Below are positions 35,110-44,042 of a DNA stretch of 64,000 nucleotides, one piece after another. The notes beneath the pieces are model-generated. The model worked only from the letters and a program-made list of their open reading frames with translations, was not told the origin of the DNA and did not search any database. Numbering within the stretch: position 1 is the first letter of the stretch; each line of letters opens with the position of its first letter. Source of the stretch: CALINF01 sp039990395 (lineage in GTDB: Bacteria > Pseudomonadota > Gammaproteobacteria > Pseudomonadales > Halieaceae); the NCBI GenBank assembly GCA_039990395.1, contig JBDXFZ010000111.1:1-64000 (forward strand). The letters run 5' to 3'. Both the position numbers and the translations under genes were made by a program.

Positions 35110-36125
35110 TGAAAGCGGCCAGCCGTATACCAGGTAACATCACGAGCATGCTTGTGAACATCACCCGCTACGTCCAGTACCAATACGAACAACGCCATCC
35201 GCACCAGCACGCCATTGTCTGTCTGTCGAAAAATAGCCAGATTGGGGTTATCGTTCAGATCGTCATCCAGCTCGCGGGCGTTATCGCGAGAGTCGCGTGG
35301 CAGCGGATGCATAATGACCGTATTGGGTTCGCAGTGTGAGGTATAAACCGCCTGATTTAGCCGGAAGCGACCTCGATAAAGATCAGCCTCTTCGGCCGAC
35401 TGAAACCGCTCTTCCTGTATGCGAGTAGAGTACACAATATCTACATTGGAGATACTGGACTCCAGCGTATCGGATTCCTTGACGATATGCCCCGCACTGC
35501 GCATTGCTTCAACAATTTCTCCGGGCATCTTGAGTTCATCCGGAGACACCAGCACCACCTGCACATCATCAAATAGACACAGCAGTTTACACAGCGAATG
35601 TACAGTACGGCCGTGGCGCAGATCGCCCACCATGGCGATGCGTAAAGTATCGATTCCACGATGTCGCGACGCCAACTCACTCTTGATGGTGTATAGGTCA
35701 AGCAACGCCTGACTGGGGTGTTCGTTGCTGCCGTCACCCCCATTAATCACAGGCACACGGCTGGCCTCGGCAAACTCAGCCACAGAACCTTCTTGCGGGT
35801 GGCGCATCGCAATGACATCGGAGTAACCACTCAAGACCCGAGCGGTATCATACAGCGACTCTCCCTTGGCGATCGCTGAGGTTTCTATGCCGGTGGTCTC
35901 ACGCACTTCACCACCCAACAGATTGAACGCGCTGCCAAAACTCACACGTGTGCGAGTACTTGGCTCGAAGAACATCGAGCCCAGAATCGCACCATCGAGC
36001 ACCTTGGTCATCCGACGGCGACGCGCGTAGGGCTCCATGTGATCAGCGACAGCAAAGATGCGCTCAACATTGCTTCGGTCAAAATCGTTAACCGAGAGAA
36101 TATGACTACCGGCAAATTCCTGCAT
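35106..36125 (-). CDS. pyrB: Aspartate carbamoyltransferase catalytic chain (long form)
   Basis: PyrB joins carbamoyl phosphate and aspartate, the first committed pyrimidine step. Motifs present are FFEPSTRTRVSF (carbamoyl-phosphate loop), NGGDGSNEHPSQALLDLY and the MHPLPRDS loop. The ATG at 36125 with a strong SD (AAAAGGAG) gives 339 residues, about 30 more than E. coli PyrB; an upstream reading to 36179 is not needed. No pyrI or pyrC-like gene is adjacent. The form resembles, from memory, the longer enzymes of Shewanella and Alteromonas. It overlaps nudF by four bases. Confidence 0.93.
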   Translation of the reverse strand: MQEFAGSHILSVNDFDRSNVERIFAVADHMEPYARRRRMTKVLDGAILGSMFFEPSTRTRVSFGSAFNLLGGEVRETTGIETSAIAKGESLYDTARVLSGYSDVIAMRHPQEGSVAEFAEASRVPVINGGDGSNEHPSQALLDLYTIKSELASRHRGIDTLRIAMVGDLRHGRTVHSLCKLLCLFDDVQVVLVSPDELKMPGEIVEAMRSAGHIVKESDTLESSISNVDIVYSTRIQEERFQSAEEADLYRGRFRLNQAVYTSHCEPNTVIMHPLPRDSRDNARELDDDLNDNPNLAIFRQTDNGVLVRMALFVLVLDVAGDVHKHARDVTWYTAGRFQ

Positions 36126-36181
36126 GACTACTCCTTTTGGTGATACCGCCAGTGCGAGACTTACTTCCCCGCATCGCACTC

Positions 36182-36210
36182 AGTATAGGTGCGGGTAGAG
36201 AACCTGCCTA
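36182..36210 (-). promoter_or_regulatory. Putative pyrB promoter
   Basis: On the minus strand TAGGCA (36205-36210) and TATACT (36182-36187) are separated by 17 bp, in the gap between the sbcB stop and the pyrB start. This gives a leader of about 50 bases. No terminator-type attenuator or PyrR-like structure was seen in it. Confidence 0.5.
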
Positions 36211-36242
36211 TCTGTAACTATTTGTACGCCTATACCTGCAAC

Positions 36243-37697
36243 TCAAACCAGCAGGCTGTCGCCATAGACCTGCAGCTGCTGCAGCAGCGCCGACTTATCA
36301 TGAGCGAGGGAATCGTCTTTCAGCAGTTGCTCAATCAGCTCGTGGTATTGCTCCAGTACGATACTTGCCCCGGCATCTGGCTCGGTCAAACGAGCGAAGC
36401 GATACTCTTCCCACTGCGCACGCTCAGCTGGCGACAACGTGTCAGGATAGTTACGGGCCCGATAGCGAAACAGCATTTCGGGCAGGCGCTGATCTTCAAA
36501 GCTGAAGGTCTGAGCGCCCAGTTCATTCGGCTCTGTTGAGCGAATCTGATCCATGATCCGTTTATCAGCAGCGGAAAAAAAGCCGCCGCCGTACAGCATG
36601 CGATCTGGGTCGGTGGCGTCCACAAACGTGCGTTGCTCAAATACAGCGTGAAGCTTGGCGACAAACCCCTGTGAATCTTGCGCGCGAAACTCTCGCAACT
36701 GGGCCAAATGGGCTCGACAAGCCGCACCATCAATACCAAGGCGCTCTGCCGTAGCTGGGTCGGCCATTTTTGGTGTAATCAGAATGGGGCATTTATTGAT
36801 GTGCACGGACTTGATGGCGGGACGTTCTTCCCCATCCACTTGCTCTTCCTTGCGTCGAAACAATCGCTGCGCAATTTGCTCTGCATCCAATTCGGTGATA
36901 CTGGACGGATCGGCTGCGAGGTCATAGCAAATCACCTCATTCTTATTCGTAGGATGCATGGCCAATGGCACAATCAACGCAATATTGTGTCGCGCCGCGC
37001 CAAACATACCCGAGACATGAAGCACCGGCTTCATGCCTTCCAGATCCAACTGTGCCAGCACAGCTCGCTTACCGCGGTTATTAAGCATGTAGTCGAACAA
37101 CTTTGGCTGCCGCTGCTTGATCAAGCCTGCAACGGCAATGGTGGCGTGAACATCCGATAGCGCGTCGTGAGCAGACGTATGCGCAATGCCATTGGCAGCC
37201 GTAAGATCTTCGAGGCGGAAACTCGGTAGGCCGTCGTCACGCAAAGGCCACTCAATGCCATCTGGCCGCAATGCACAGGTAGCTCGCACCATATCAATAA
37301 TATCCCAGCGAGAGTTGCCATTTTGCCACTCACGACCATAGGGATCGAAGAAATTGCGGTACAAAGTGTAGCGGGTTATCTCATCATCAAAGCGCAATGA
37401 GTTATAGCCAACACCGCAGGTACCTGGCCTGGCCAGTTCATCGTGAATCTGCGCCATAAACTCGCACTCGGGCACCCCCTCGGCCAGTGCCTGCTGTGGT
37501 GTGATACCCGTAATCAAACAGGCTTGCGGATGAGGCAGCAGGTCATCGGCAGGCTTAGCGAAAATGACCAGTGGCTCACCGATAATATTTAGCTCGAAAT
37601 CGGTACGTATTCCCGCAAACTGACAAGGCCGATCCCGCGAAGGATCAGCACCGAACGTTTCGTAATCGTGCCAGTAAAAGGTCTCAGATGAGCTCAA
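36243..37697 (-). CDS. sbcB: Exodeoxyribonuclease I
   Basis: ExoI is a 3'-5' single-strand DNA exonuclease acting in recombination and mismatch repair. The 484-residue product has the DEDDh motifs: YWHDYETFGADP (Exo I), GYNSLRFDDEITRY (Exo II) and TSAHDALSDVHATI (Exo III). The ExoI SH3-like and C-terminal domains follow. The start is a TTG within the fumarase 3' end, 14-base overlap, preceded by GCAGG. No ATG lies nearby and the first codons encode the exonuclease strand. Confidence 0.94.
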   Translation of the reverse strand: MSSSETFYWHDYETFGADPSRDRPCQFAGIRTDFELNIIGEPLVIFAKPADDLLPHPQACLITGITPQQALAEGVPECEFMAQIHDELARPGTCGVGYNSLRFDDEITRYTLYRNFFDPYGREWQNGNSRWDIIDMVRATCALRPDGIEWPLRDDGLPSFRLEDLTAANGIAHTSAHDALSDVHATIAVAGLIKQRQPKLFDYMLNNRGKRAVLAQLDLEGMKPVLHVSGMFGAARHNIALIVPLAMHPTNKNEVICYDLAADPSSITELDAEQIAQRLFRRKEEQVDGEERPAIKSVHINKCPILITPKMADPATAERLGIDGAACRAHLAQLREFRAQDSQGFVAKLHAVFEQRTFVDATDPDRMLYGGGFFSAADKRIMDQIRSTEPNELGAQTFSFEDQRLPEMLFRYRARNYPDTLSPAERAQWEEYRFARLTEPDAGASIVLEQYHELIEQLLKDDSLAHDKSALLQQLQVYGDSLLV

Positions 37698-39207
37698 TTG
37701 CCTGCTCTTCGATCTTAGCCTGCCAGATCTTGGGGCCAGTTTCGTGCACGGAGATGCCCCGCGAGTCTACGGCCACGCTAACAGGCATATCCTTCACCTC
37801 AAACTCGTAGATTGCTTCCATACCCATTTCAGGGAATGCCACCACTTTAGCGTGGGTAATAGCCTTAGAAACCAGATAAGCAGCACCGCCTACCGCCATC
37901 AAATACACCGCCTTGTGCTTCTTGATGGCCTCAATGCCTACAGGCCCGCGTTCAGCCTTACCTATCATGCCAAGCAGGCCTGTTTGTTCCAGAATAAAGT
38001 CCGTGAACTTGTCCATGCGAGTAGCGGTAGTGGGACCAGCCGGTCCAACAACCTCATCACGCACCGGATCCACCGGACCCACGTAGTAGATAAACCGTCC
38101 TTTAAGATCGACCTCGGCCGGTAAGCCCTCACCACTTTCGATCAGTTCTTTCATTTTCTTATGAGCCGCATCCCGTCCGGTGAGCATCTTCCCGGATAGC
38201 AGCAATGTATCACCAGGCTGCCACTGAGAGGCCTCTTCGGGTGTCACTGTATCGAGATTAACGCGGCGTACATTGTCGGCCACTTCCCAGGTAATCTCAG
38301 GCCAATCATCAAGATTGGGGGGAGTCTGCAGTGAGGGGCCAGAGCCATCGAGTACAAAGTGCGCGTGTCTGGTGGCGGCGCAGTTGGGAATCATCGCTAC
38401 AGGCAGCGAAGCCGCATGCGTTGGATAGTCCATAATCTTCACATCCAGAACCGTGGTTAGGCCACCAAGACCCTGAGCACCAATACCCAACTTGTTAACG
38501 GCGTCCATGATCTCCAAGCGCAACTCCTCAACCCGGTTGTTTGGTCCCCGCAGGCGCAACTCGTGAATATCTACCGGCTCCATCAGTGACTCTTTCGCCA
38601 TCACCGCGGCTTTCTCTGCAGTACCACCGACACCAATACCCAGCATGCCCGGAGGGCACCACCCAGCTCCCATTGTCGGCACCGTCTTTACCACCCAGTC
38701 AACGATGCTATCGGATGGGTTCAGCATTGCTAATTTGGACTTATTCTCAGAGCCTCCACCTTTGGCGGCTACCTGAATATCGACTGTATCGCCTTCTACC
38801 ACCTCCATGTGAATAACCGCTGGCGTATTGTCCTTGGTATTGCGCCGCGCGCCCGCGGGATCATCAAGAATGGACGCTCGCAACACGTTGTCTGGGTGGG
38901 TGTAGGCTCTGCGCACGCCTTCATTAACCATCTCGGCGACCGACAAGGTGGCATCCCACTGCACGTCCATACCGATCTTCATAAACACCGTCACAATACC
39001 GGTATCCTGACAGATAGGCCGATGCCCCTGCGCGCACATGCGGGAGTTAATCAGAATCTGTGCCATGGCGTCTTTGGCGGCTGGATTTTGTTCCATTTCA
39101 TAGGCTTTGTGCACGGCCTGCACAAAATCCAGTGGATGGTAGTAGGAGATAAACTGCAGCGCATCAGCCACGCTATCGATAAGGTCGTCCTGGCGTATTA
39201 CGGTCAT
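37684..39207 (-). CDS. Fumarate hydratase, class I (4Fe-4S)
   Basis: Oxygen-sensitive class I fumarase interconverts fumarate and malate. The 507-residue product has the cluster cysteines in PICQDTGIV (about residue 66), AGWCPPGML and PNCAATRHAH. The N-terminal alpha and C-terminal beta domains are fused as in FumA/FumB. It has a good SD (AAGGAG, eight-base spacer). Related tartrate dehydratases are heterodimers, so fumarase is preferred. It overlaps sbcB downstream. Confidence 0.94.
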   Translation of the reverse strand: MTVIRQDDLIDSVADALQFISYYHPLDFVQAVHKAYEMEQNPAAKDAMAQILINSRMCAQGHRPICQDTGIVTVFMKIGMDVQWDATLSVAEMVNEGVRRAYTHPDNVLRASILDDPAGARRNTKDNTPAVIHMEVVEGDTVDIQVAAKGGGSENKSKLAMLNPSDSIVDWVVKTVPTMGAGWCPPGMLGIGVGGTAEKAAVMAKESLMEPVDIHELRLRGPNNRVEELRLEIMDAVNKLGIGAQGLGGLTTVLDVKIMDYPTHAASLPVAMIPNCAATRHAHFVLDGSGPSLQTPPNLDDWPEITWEVADNVRRVNLDTVTPEEASQWQPGDTLLLSGKMLTGRDAAHKKMKELIESGEGLPAEVDLKGRFIYYVGPVDPVRDEVVGPAGPTTATRMDKFTDFILEQTGLLGMIGKAERGPVGIEAIKKHKAVYLMAVGGAAYLVSKAITHAKVVAFPEMGMEAIYEFEVKDMPVSVAVDSRGISVHETGPKIWQAKIEEQAIELI

Positions 39208-39346
39208 GACAGTGCTCCTTGAGATTTGTGATTTATGACGACGTGGCAGGCACTACGACTTGAGTATCTTACAGCCCAAATTTCTACGCCAACTTCATGC
39301 CACTTCACCGGTTTTTTTGCTGCTGCCCCAAGCTGCGAAGCAAGCG

Positions 39347-40096
39347 CTACGGCGTGGACTGCAATGTTCTTACGGAAGCTTCGAGTTGGGCAATACTGGT
39401 ATTGATCTGGCGACGGAAGGCGTTCACAGAGCCTACCCATTCTTCATTGCTCTGCACGCGCTTGTTTAGCTTGGCCATGTCCAGATTAATCCGATTGAGC
39501 GTGTCTGCAACACGCTCCACTTCTGCCTGGTTGACCTTAGCGCTTGCCGAGAGTCGTTCCAGATCGCCAGCCACTGTTTTCAATCGCGTGACATCTGCAA
39601 GCAGTGTCTTAATTTGCGCGGTAGATGTGGTATCGACTTTTTTCATGGCCGACAACTGGCCTGCCTGCGACTTATCGGACTTCTCGAGTTTAGACAGGCT
39701 TGCATTGCTAACCTTACGGGCGTCCCATAGCTTGCGCACCTCAGTATCGAGCATCTTGAGCTGCGCACCCATGGCCGCGCTCGAACGATTGACCGTTTCA
39801 TCGGTATCAGACAACAGGTCTTCAAGACTGGAAACGCGCTTTTCGTAACCCACTAACTGCTCATCGGCTTGTTCCAACTGCTGCTGTAACTGCCAGGCCC
39901 AGCCGCAGGCTATGCCTGCTATGGCCAATGCCACAGCAATCATCATTCGAGACAGCAATCCAGTGCCGCCAGATCCCGGGGGCTTGCTTTTCTTACCCCC
40001 AGAAGGCGGTCTGCTGGCAGACGAAGCACGCATGGGCTCGACGTCGCGAGTGGCCACGATGGTAGGGATTGGAGCTATATCGTCGTCTTTACGCAT
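39347..40096 (-). CDS. Single-pass membrane protein with long coiled coil, unknown function
   Basis: The 249-residue product has a cytoplasmic Ser/Gly/Lys/Pro-rich N-terminus (about 1-48), one membrane helix (MMIAVALAIAGIACGWAW, about 50-67), and then almost wholly alpha-helical coiled coil. Heptads include LQQQLEQADEQLVGYEKRVSSLEDLLSD and a C-terminal segment with many Ala, Leu, Asn and Lys. The ATG at 40096 is preferred to TTG at 40159, but neither has a strong SD. It lies between the PuuD-like gene and fumarase. I do not recognise a named family; a periplasmic scaffold or tether is only a guess. Confidence 0.7.
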   Translation of the reverse strand: MRKDDDIAPIPTIVATRDVEPMRASSASRPPSGGKKSKPPGSGGTGLLSRMMIAVALAIAGIACGWAWQLQQQLEQADEQLVGYEKRVSSLEDLLSDTDETVNRSSAAMGAQLKMLDTEVRKLWDARKVSNASLSKLEKSDKSQAGQLSAMKKVDTTSTAQIKTLLADVTRLKTVAGDLERLSASAKVNQAEVERVADTLNRINLDMAKLNKRVQSNEEWVGSVNAFRRQINTSIAQLEASVRTLQSTP

Positions 40097-40156
40097 GAAT
40101 TCATCATTGAGCAGATTTGGAATAACGATTATACCGTGGCTGACCGGTTGCAGAAA

Positions 40157-40182
40157 CAAAAAAGCCGGGCAATGCCCGGCTT
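40157..40182 (-). terminator. Rho-independent terminator of the PuuD-like gene
   Basis: A 9-bp stem (40162-40170 with 40174-40182, three-base loop) is followed on the minus strand by a run of seven T residues. It lies 19 bases after the stop of the gene ending at 40201 and separates it from the coiled-coil gene. Confidence 0.88.
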
Positions 40183-40200
40183 GTTGTTGCGCGAGTTACC

Positions 40201-40821
40201 CTACAGGAACGCGAGCAGCGCCCAAAGGATGGCAACCAGTGCAAGGCTGCAGTGAACTACGCCTTTCACGGAGGCCATGGGGCCCATCTTGCCAAACAAG
40301 GCATTGGCTTCCAGCGCCACCACGATAGCCAGGCAGGCATACAAACCCGTAGCACTGACATCAGCGATATACAGATGCTTGGAACCCAGCATACCGAACA
40401 GCATGGGGCCAGACAGCAGTGTATTGGTGCGAGAGGCAAGACCGGCGGCGGCCGCTGCCGATGGGCCATCGCCTTCCTTCATACCTAGCACAATCTGCTG
40501 CTTAGGCCAGATAATCACCCACACGTTGAGGAACATGAAAATACCGGCAAGCGCTCCAACCCAGATCAATGGCATCGCAGCAAAGTTACTAAATGCCTTA
40601 ATGCTCATTAACAGGTAAAGACCTGTGAGGAAGGTAAACATGGCGCCCCAACGGAACCACCACAGCGCTCTTGGTGCCAGCTTTTTCATCGCGTCAGCTT
40701 TCGCGTCTGCTTCGGCTTCCTTAAAGTACTCGGTTTGTACAAAGTTGAAGTAATACAGCATACCTATCCAGACAATGCCGAACAGAACATGCGCAAACCT
40801 GAAAATGAATTCGGTAATCAT
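40201..40821 (-). CDS. PuuD-like (urate oxidase N-terminal domain) membrane protein
   Basis: This integral membrane protein of 206 residues has about five helices. The N-terminal FRFAHVLFGIVWIGMLYYFNFVQTEYF and the mid-region RWGAMFTFLTGLYLLM match the Urate_ox_N domain, which in some bacteria forms the membrane part of urate hydroxylase PuuD fused to a cytochrome c. Here no heme CxxCH is present and no purine-degradation gene is near, so urate oxidation should not be assumed. It lies alone between groEL and the coiled-coil gene, with terminators on both sides. Confidence 0.7.
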   Translation of the reverse strand: MITEFIFRFAHVLFGIVWIGMLYYFNFVQTEYFKEAEADAKADAMKKLAPRALWWFRWGAMFTFLTGLYLLMSIKAFSNFAAMPLIWVGALAGIFMFLNVWVIIWPKQQIVLGMKEGDGPSAAAAAGLASRTNTLLSGPMLFGMLGSKHLYIADVSATGLYACLAIVVALEANALFGKMGPMASVKGVVHCSLALVAILWALLAFL

Positions 40822-40901
40822 GGCGCTCCCCTTCTATTAATTATGAACTTCGTTTTACCACTCACAAACATTGTACACGGTTACAAAAAAACGCGTGAGA
40901 C

Positions 40902-40931
40902 AAAAAAAACCCCACCAAAAGGCGGGGTTTT
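40902..40931 (-). terminator. Rho-independent terminator of groESL
   Basis: An 11-bp stem with one G-U (40906-40916 with 40921-40931) and a four-base loop is followed on the minus strand by a run of eight T residues. It lies 19 bases after the groEL stop. Confidence 0.9.
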
Positions 40932-40949
40932 ATGAGGCAGGTGGCTGCT

Positions 40950-42599
40950 TTACATCATACCGCCCATACCGCCCATGCCGCCCATATCAGGCATAGCAGG
41001 CGCACCACCAGCACTATCGTCAGGTGCATCAGCAACCATAACTTCAGTGGTGATCATGAGAGCTGCGACTGAACCGGCTGCCTGCAGTGCTGTACGCGTG
41101 ACTTTGGCGGGATCCAGGATACCCATCTCAATCATGTCGCCGTACTCACCCGATGCAGCATTGTAGCCGTAGTTGCCTTTGCCATCGTTCTTCACGTTGT
41201 TCAGAACAACAGACGCTTCATCGCCAGCATTCTCAACGATTTGGCGCAGAGGACCTTCCATAGCACGCAGCGCAGCTGCAATACCGTGGTTCTGATCTTC
41301 GTTGTCACCTGTGATATCTGCGATTGCGGCAACAGCGCGCACCAGTGCAACACCACCGCCAGCTACAACGCCTTCTTCGACTGCAGCACGTGTTGCATGC
41401 AGTGCGTCTTCAACGCGAGCCTTCTTCTCTTTCATTTCGATTTCAGTTGCTGCACCAACCTTGATCACTGCAACACCGCCAGCCAGCTTGGCCACACGCT
41501 CTTGCAGTTTCTCACGGTCGTAATCAGAAGAGGTGTTCTCAACCTGCACTCGGATCTCGCTAACACGAGCCTGAATAGCAGCTGCATCACCTGAACCATC
41601 GATGATGGTGCTGTTGTCTTTGTCCATCGCAACACGCTTGGCGCTACCAAGGTGCTCAAGAGTCGCAGACTCCAGATCCAGACCCACTTCTTCAGAAATC
41701 ACCGTACCACCGGTCAAGATAGCAATATCCTGCAGCATGGCCTTACGACGATCGCCAAAACCTGGCGCCTTACACGCAGTGACTTTAACAATGCCGCGCA
41801 TGTTATTCACGACCAAAGTAGCTAGCGCTTCGCCTTCTACATCTTCGGCGATGATAACCAATGGCTTGGAAGCCTTGGCAACCTGCTCAAGCAAGGGGAG
41901 CAACTCGCGGATGTTGGAGATTTTCTTGTCAACCAACAGGATGAAGGGCGCTTCTACATCAGCACTCATGTTTTCCTGATTGTTGATGAAGTAAGGCGAC
42001 AGGTAGCCACGATCAAACTGCATACCTTCTACCACGTCCAGCTCATTCTCCAGACCCGTGCCTTCTTCTACAGTGATAACGCCTTCTTTGCCGACCTTAT
42101 CCATCGCTTCAGCGATAATCTCACCTACCTGCGTGTCAGAGTTGGCAGAGATAGAACCAACCTGTGCTATCGCCTTGCTGTCTTCGCAGGGAATAGCTGC
42201 TTCAGAGATGTGTGCAACTGCTGCTGCGACAGCCTTGTCGATGCCACGCTTGAGATCCATCGGGTTCATGCCTGCAGCTACTGACTTCAGGCCTTCATTG
42301 AGGATAGATTGCGCCAGCACTGTGGCTGTTGTGGTGCCGTCACCGGCGGCGTCGGATGCCTGTGAAGCAACTTCCTTCACCATTTGTGCACCCATGTTTT
42401 CGAACTTGTCCTTCAATTCGATTTCTTTGGCTACAGACACACCATCTTTAGTGACGGTAGGTGCGCCAAAAGACTTGTCGAGAATTACATTGCGGCCCTT
42501 GGGCCCCAGAGTCGCTTTTACAGCGTCGGCGAGAACGTTCACGCCCGCAAGCATGCGGCTACGTGATTCATCACCAAAAAATACTTCTTTAGCTGCCAT
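40950..42599 (-). CDS. groEL: GroEL, 60-kDa chaperonin
   Basis: GroEL is the tetradecameric ATP-driven folding chamber. The 549-residue product has the N-terminal KEVFFGDESRSRMLAGVNVLADAVKATLGPKGRN and DGTTTATVLAQ ATP site, an apical domain and the flexible GGMGGMGGMM tail. It is the only groEL here, in an operon with groES 62 bp upstream. Shut-off is by the hairpin at 40902-40931. Control is by the CIRCE and sigma-32 elements ahead of groES. Confidence 0.98.
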   Translation of the reverse strand: MAAKEVFFGDESRSRMLAGVNVLADAVKATLGPKGRNVILDKSFGAPTVTKDGVSVAKEIELKDKFENMGAQMVKEVASQASDAAGDGTTTATVLAQSILNEGLKSVAAGMNPMDLKRGIDKAVAAAVAHISEAAIPCEDSKAIAQVGSISANSDTQVGEIIAEAMDKVGKEGVITVEEGTGLENELDVVEGMQFDRGYLSPYFINNQENMSADVEAPFILLVDKKISNIRELLPLLEQVAKASKPLVIIAEDVEGEALATLVVNNMRGIVKVTACKAPGFGDRRKAMLQDIAILTGGTVISEEVGLDLESATLEHLGSAKRVAMDKDNSTIIDGSGDAAAIQARVSEIRVQVENTSSDYDREKLQERVAKLAGGVAVIKVGAATEIEMKEKKARVEDALHATRAAVEEGVVAGGGVALVRAVAAIADITGDNEDQNHGIAAALRAMEGPLRQIVENAGDEASVVLNNVKNDGKGNYGYNAASGEYGDMIEMGILDPAKVTRTALQAAGSVAALMITTEVMVADAPDDSAGGAPAMPDMGGMGGMGGMM

Positions 42600-42661
42600 G
42601 ATTGTTTCCTTTAATACTCAATTCGCTAACTGATTTAGGGTCTAAAAAACTGCAGGGTTGA

Positions 42662-42952
42662 TTACTCAACAATCGCAAAAATTTCGCTTTCACCCATGAT
42701 GATCAACTCTTCGCCGTCGATTTCGATCGTATTGCTACCTGCATACTGACCAAACACGACAGTGTCACCGACCTTAACGGCCAATGGACGGATTTCACCG
42801 CTATCGAGGGATTTTCCCTCACCCACGGCGACAATTTCGCCCTGGTTTGGCTTTTCCTTGGCAGACCCGGGCAGCACGATGCCACCAGCTGAGGTTGCTT
42901 CCTCTTCCTTGCGACGAACGACCACACGGTCGTACAGCGGACGGATATTCAT
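42662..42952 (-). CDS. groES: GroES, 10-kDa co-chaperonin
   Basis: GroES caps GroEL. The 96-residue product has the standard sequence, with the mobile loop EEEATSAGGIVLPGSAKEKPN (about residues 16-36) containing the GIVLP contact and a C-terminal GEELIIMGESEIFAIVE. It leads the groESL operon; CIRCE and a sigma-32 promoter lie 60-120 bp upstream. Confidence 0.98.
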   Translation of the reverse strand: MNIRPLYDRVVVRRKEEEATSAGGIVLPGSAKEKPNQGEIVAVGEGKSLDSGEIRPLAVKVGDTVVFGQYAGSNTIEIDGEELIIMGESEIFAIVE

Positions 42953-43011
42953 TGGTATGACTCTCCAGTTTGAACGATGTTATAAATGCCCGTTATCGGG
43001 GCTCGATTGCT

Positions 43012-43039
43012 ATGTTGGGGCAGGAAATGGTTATTCAAG
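43012..43039 (-). promoter_or_regulatory. Sigma-32 promoter of groESL
   Basis: On the minus strand CTTGAA (43034-43039) and CCCCAACAT (43012-43020) are separated by 13 bp, close to the RpoH consensus. The predicted start lies about 50 bases before groES. It is adjacent to the CIRCE element on the upstream side. Confidence 0.75.
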
Positions 43040-43045
43040 CCCTGA

Positions 43046-43072
43046 TTAGCACTCTTTTTAAGAGAGTGCTAA
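43046..43072. promoter_or_regulatory. CIRCE operator (HrcA-binding site) upstream of groES
   Basis: A perfect 9-bp inverted repeat TTAGCACTC-N9-GAGTGCTAA is identical to the CIRCE consensus bound by the HrcA repressor. It lies immediately upstream of the sigma-32 -35. Enterobacteria and Pseudomonas lack HrcA/CIRCE control, but some other gammaproteobacteria have it. hrcA is not in the window and is predicted elsewhere in the genome. Confidence 0.95.
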
Positions 43073-43171
43073 TTCTAGTGAGGAAGCGCAGAGAGTCAAG
43101 TGCAAGAACACATCAAATTGCGGCTGGATAAACGGCTTTTATTGTTTAATATTCAATAGCTTAGAAAGAAG

Positions 43172-43585
43172 CTACTCATCAACCCTACGAAAATCGCCTT
43201 CAATGGCCGATTCACTAGTCGCGTCACGCTGCGGTACATAGGGTTCTGGCTGTGGACCCATCAGCCAGCGACCCAGACGCCGGCGCAGGGGGCCGATCAA
43301 CACGATAATCGCAAAGAAGTCAGAGATCAGGCCCGGAACCATCAGTAGTAATCCGGCGATCCCAACTGCCATGCCATCGAGCAGAAGCTGTTGGCCAAGT
43401 ACACGTCCCGCCTGCAGGTCCTGCATGCGGGTAATCAAACTCATTCCCTGGTGACGAATAATCGCCATACCCAACACCAACGTAGCAAGCACATACAACA
43501 ACGCTGTCAGGGCACTGGTTTCAACGCCTAGTTGAATCAGGGTAAATAGCTCCAGCCAGGGCAGCAGGAGAAAAAATAGTCGCAT
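43172..43585 (-). CDS. fxsA: FxsA family membrane protein
   Basis: FxsA is a small inner-membrane protein first known as a suppressor of F exclusion of phage T7. The 137-residue product has the family pattern: a first helix LFFLLLPWLELFTLIQLG, then a second helix LLYVLATLVLGMAII, RHQGMSLITRMQ, and DGMAVGIAGLLLMVPGLISDFF, with a polar tail. It lies just upstream of groES on the same strand, a widely kept neighbourhood. CIRCE and the groE promoter lie between them. Confidence 0.92.
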   Translation of the reverse strand: MRLFFLLLPWLELFTLIQLGVETSALTALLYVLATLVLGMAIIRHQGMSLITRMQDLQAGRVLGQQLLLDGMAVGIAGLLLMVPGLISDFFAIIVLIGPLRRRLGRWLMGPQPEPYVPQRDATSESAIEGDFRRVDE

Positions 43586-43682
43586 AAATGGCTCCGTCTC
43601 TCACCAGTATGGGGGTGACCCGCGATAATTCAAGCTGCCAGCAATGTTAAGCTTCTGCTAAGGAGCAGACTGAAGGCGCGCA

Positions 43683-44000
43683 ATGACGACTAGCAAACAG
43701 GCAATCAACGAGCGTATCTGGCACATTGTCGCGATGATTCCAGCGGGCCGGGTGAGCACCTATGGCGAAATAGCGCGCCAGGCGGGCATGCCTGGTGCAG
43801 CGCGCCGTGTAGGAAGAGCATTAAGAGACCTGCCCGAGGGGACTCGCATTCCCTGGTATAGAGTGGTCAATGCTCAGGGTCGAATTTCACTACCTGAGAG
43901 CTCGCCCTCAAGAGCTTTCCAGCGTACACAACTTGAGAGCGAGGGCGTCGTGTTTAGCGCGGGTAACAGACTGAAACTCACGCGCTATGGCTGGCCGTAA
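43683..44000 (+). CDS. Alkyltransferase-like protein (MGMT family, no catalytic Cys)
   Basis: The 105-residue single-domain protein is homologous to the DNA-binding domain of O6-methylguanine-DNA methyltransferase, with IPAGRVSTYGEIARQAGMPGAARRVGRAL and the helix-turn-helix with Arg finger. The methyl-acceptor motif PCHRV is replaced by PWYRVVN, so Trp stands where Cys should be. Such ATL proteins bind alkylated guanines and hand them to nucleotide excision repair. It is divergent from fxsA and convergent with the AmpG-like gene. Confidence 0.9.
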   Translation: MTTSKQAINERIWHIVAMIPAGRVSTYGEIARQAGMPGAARRVGRALRDLPEGTRIPWYRVVNAQGRISLPESSPSRAFQRTQLESEGVVFSAGNRLKLTRYGWP

Positions 44001-44042
44001 TTAGAACAAGACCGCCTCGGGGTACTACCGCCGGCTAGACGG

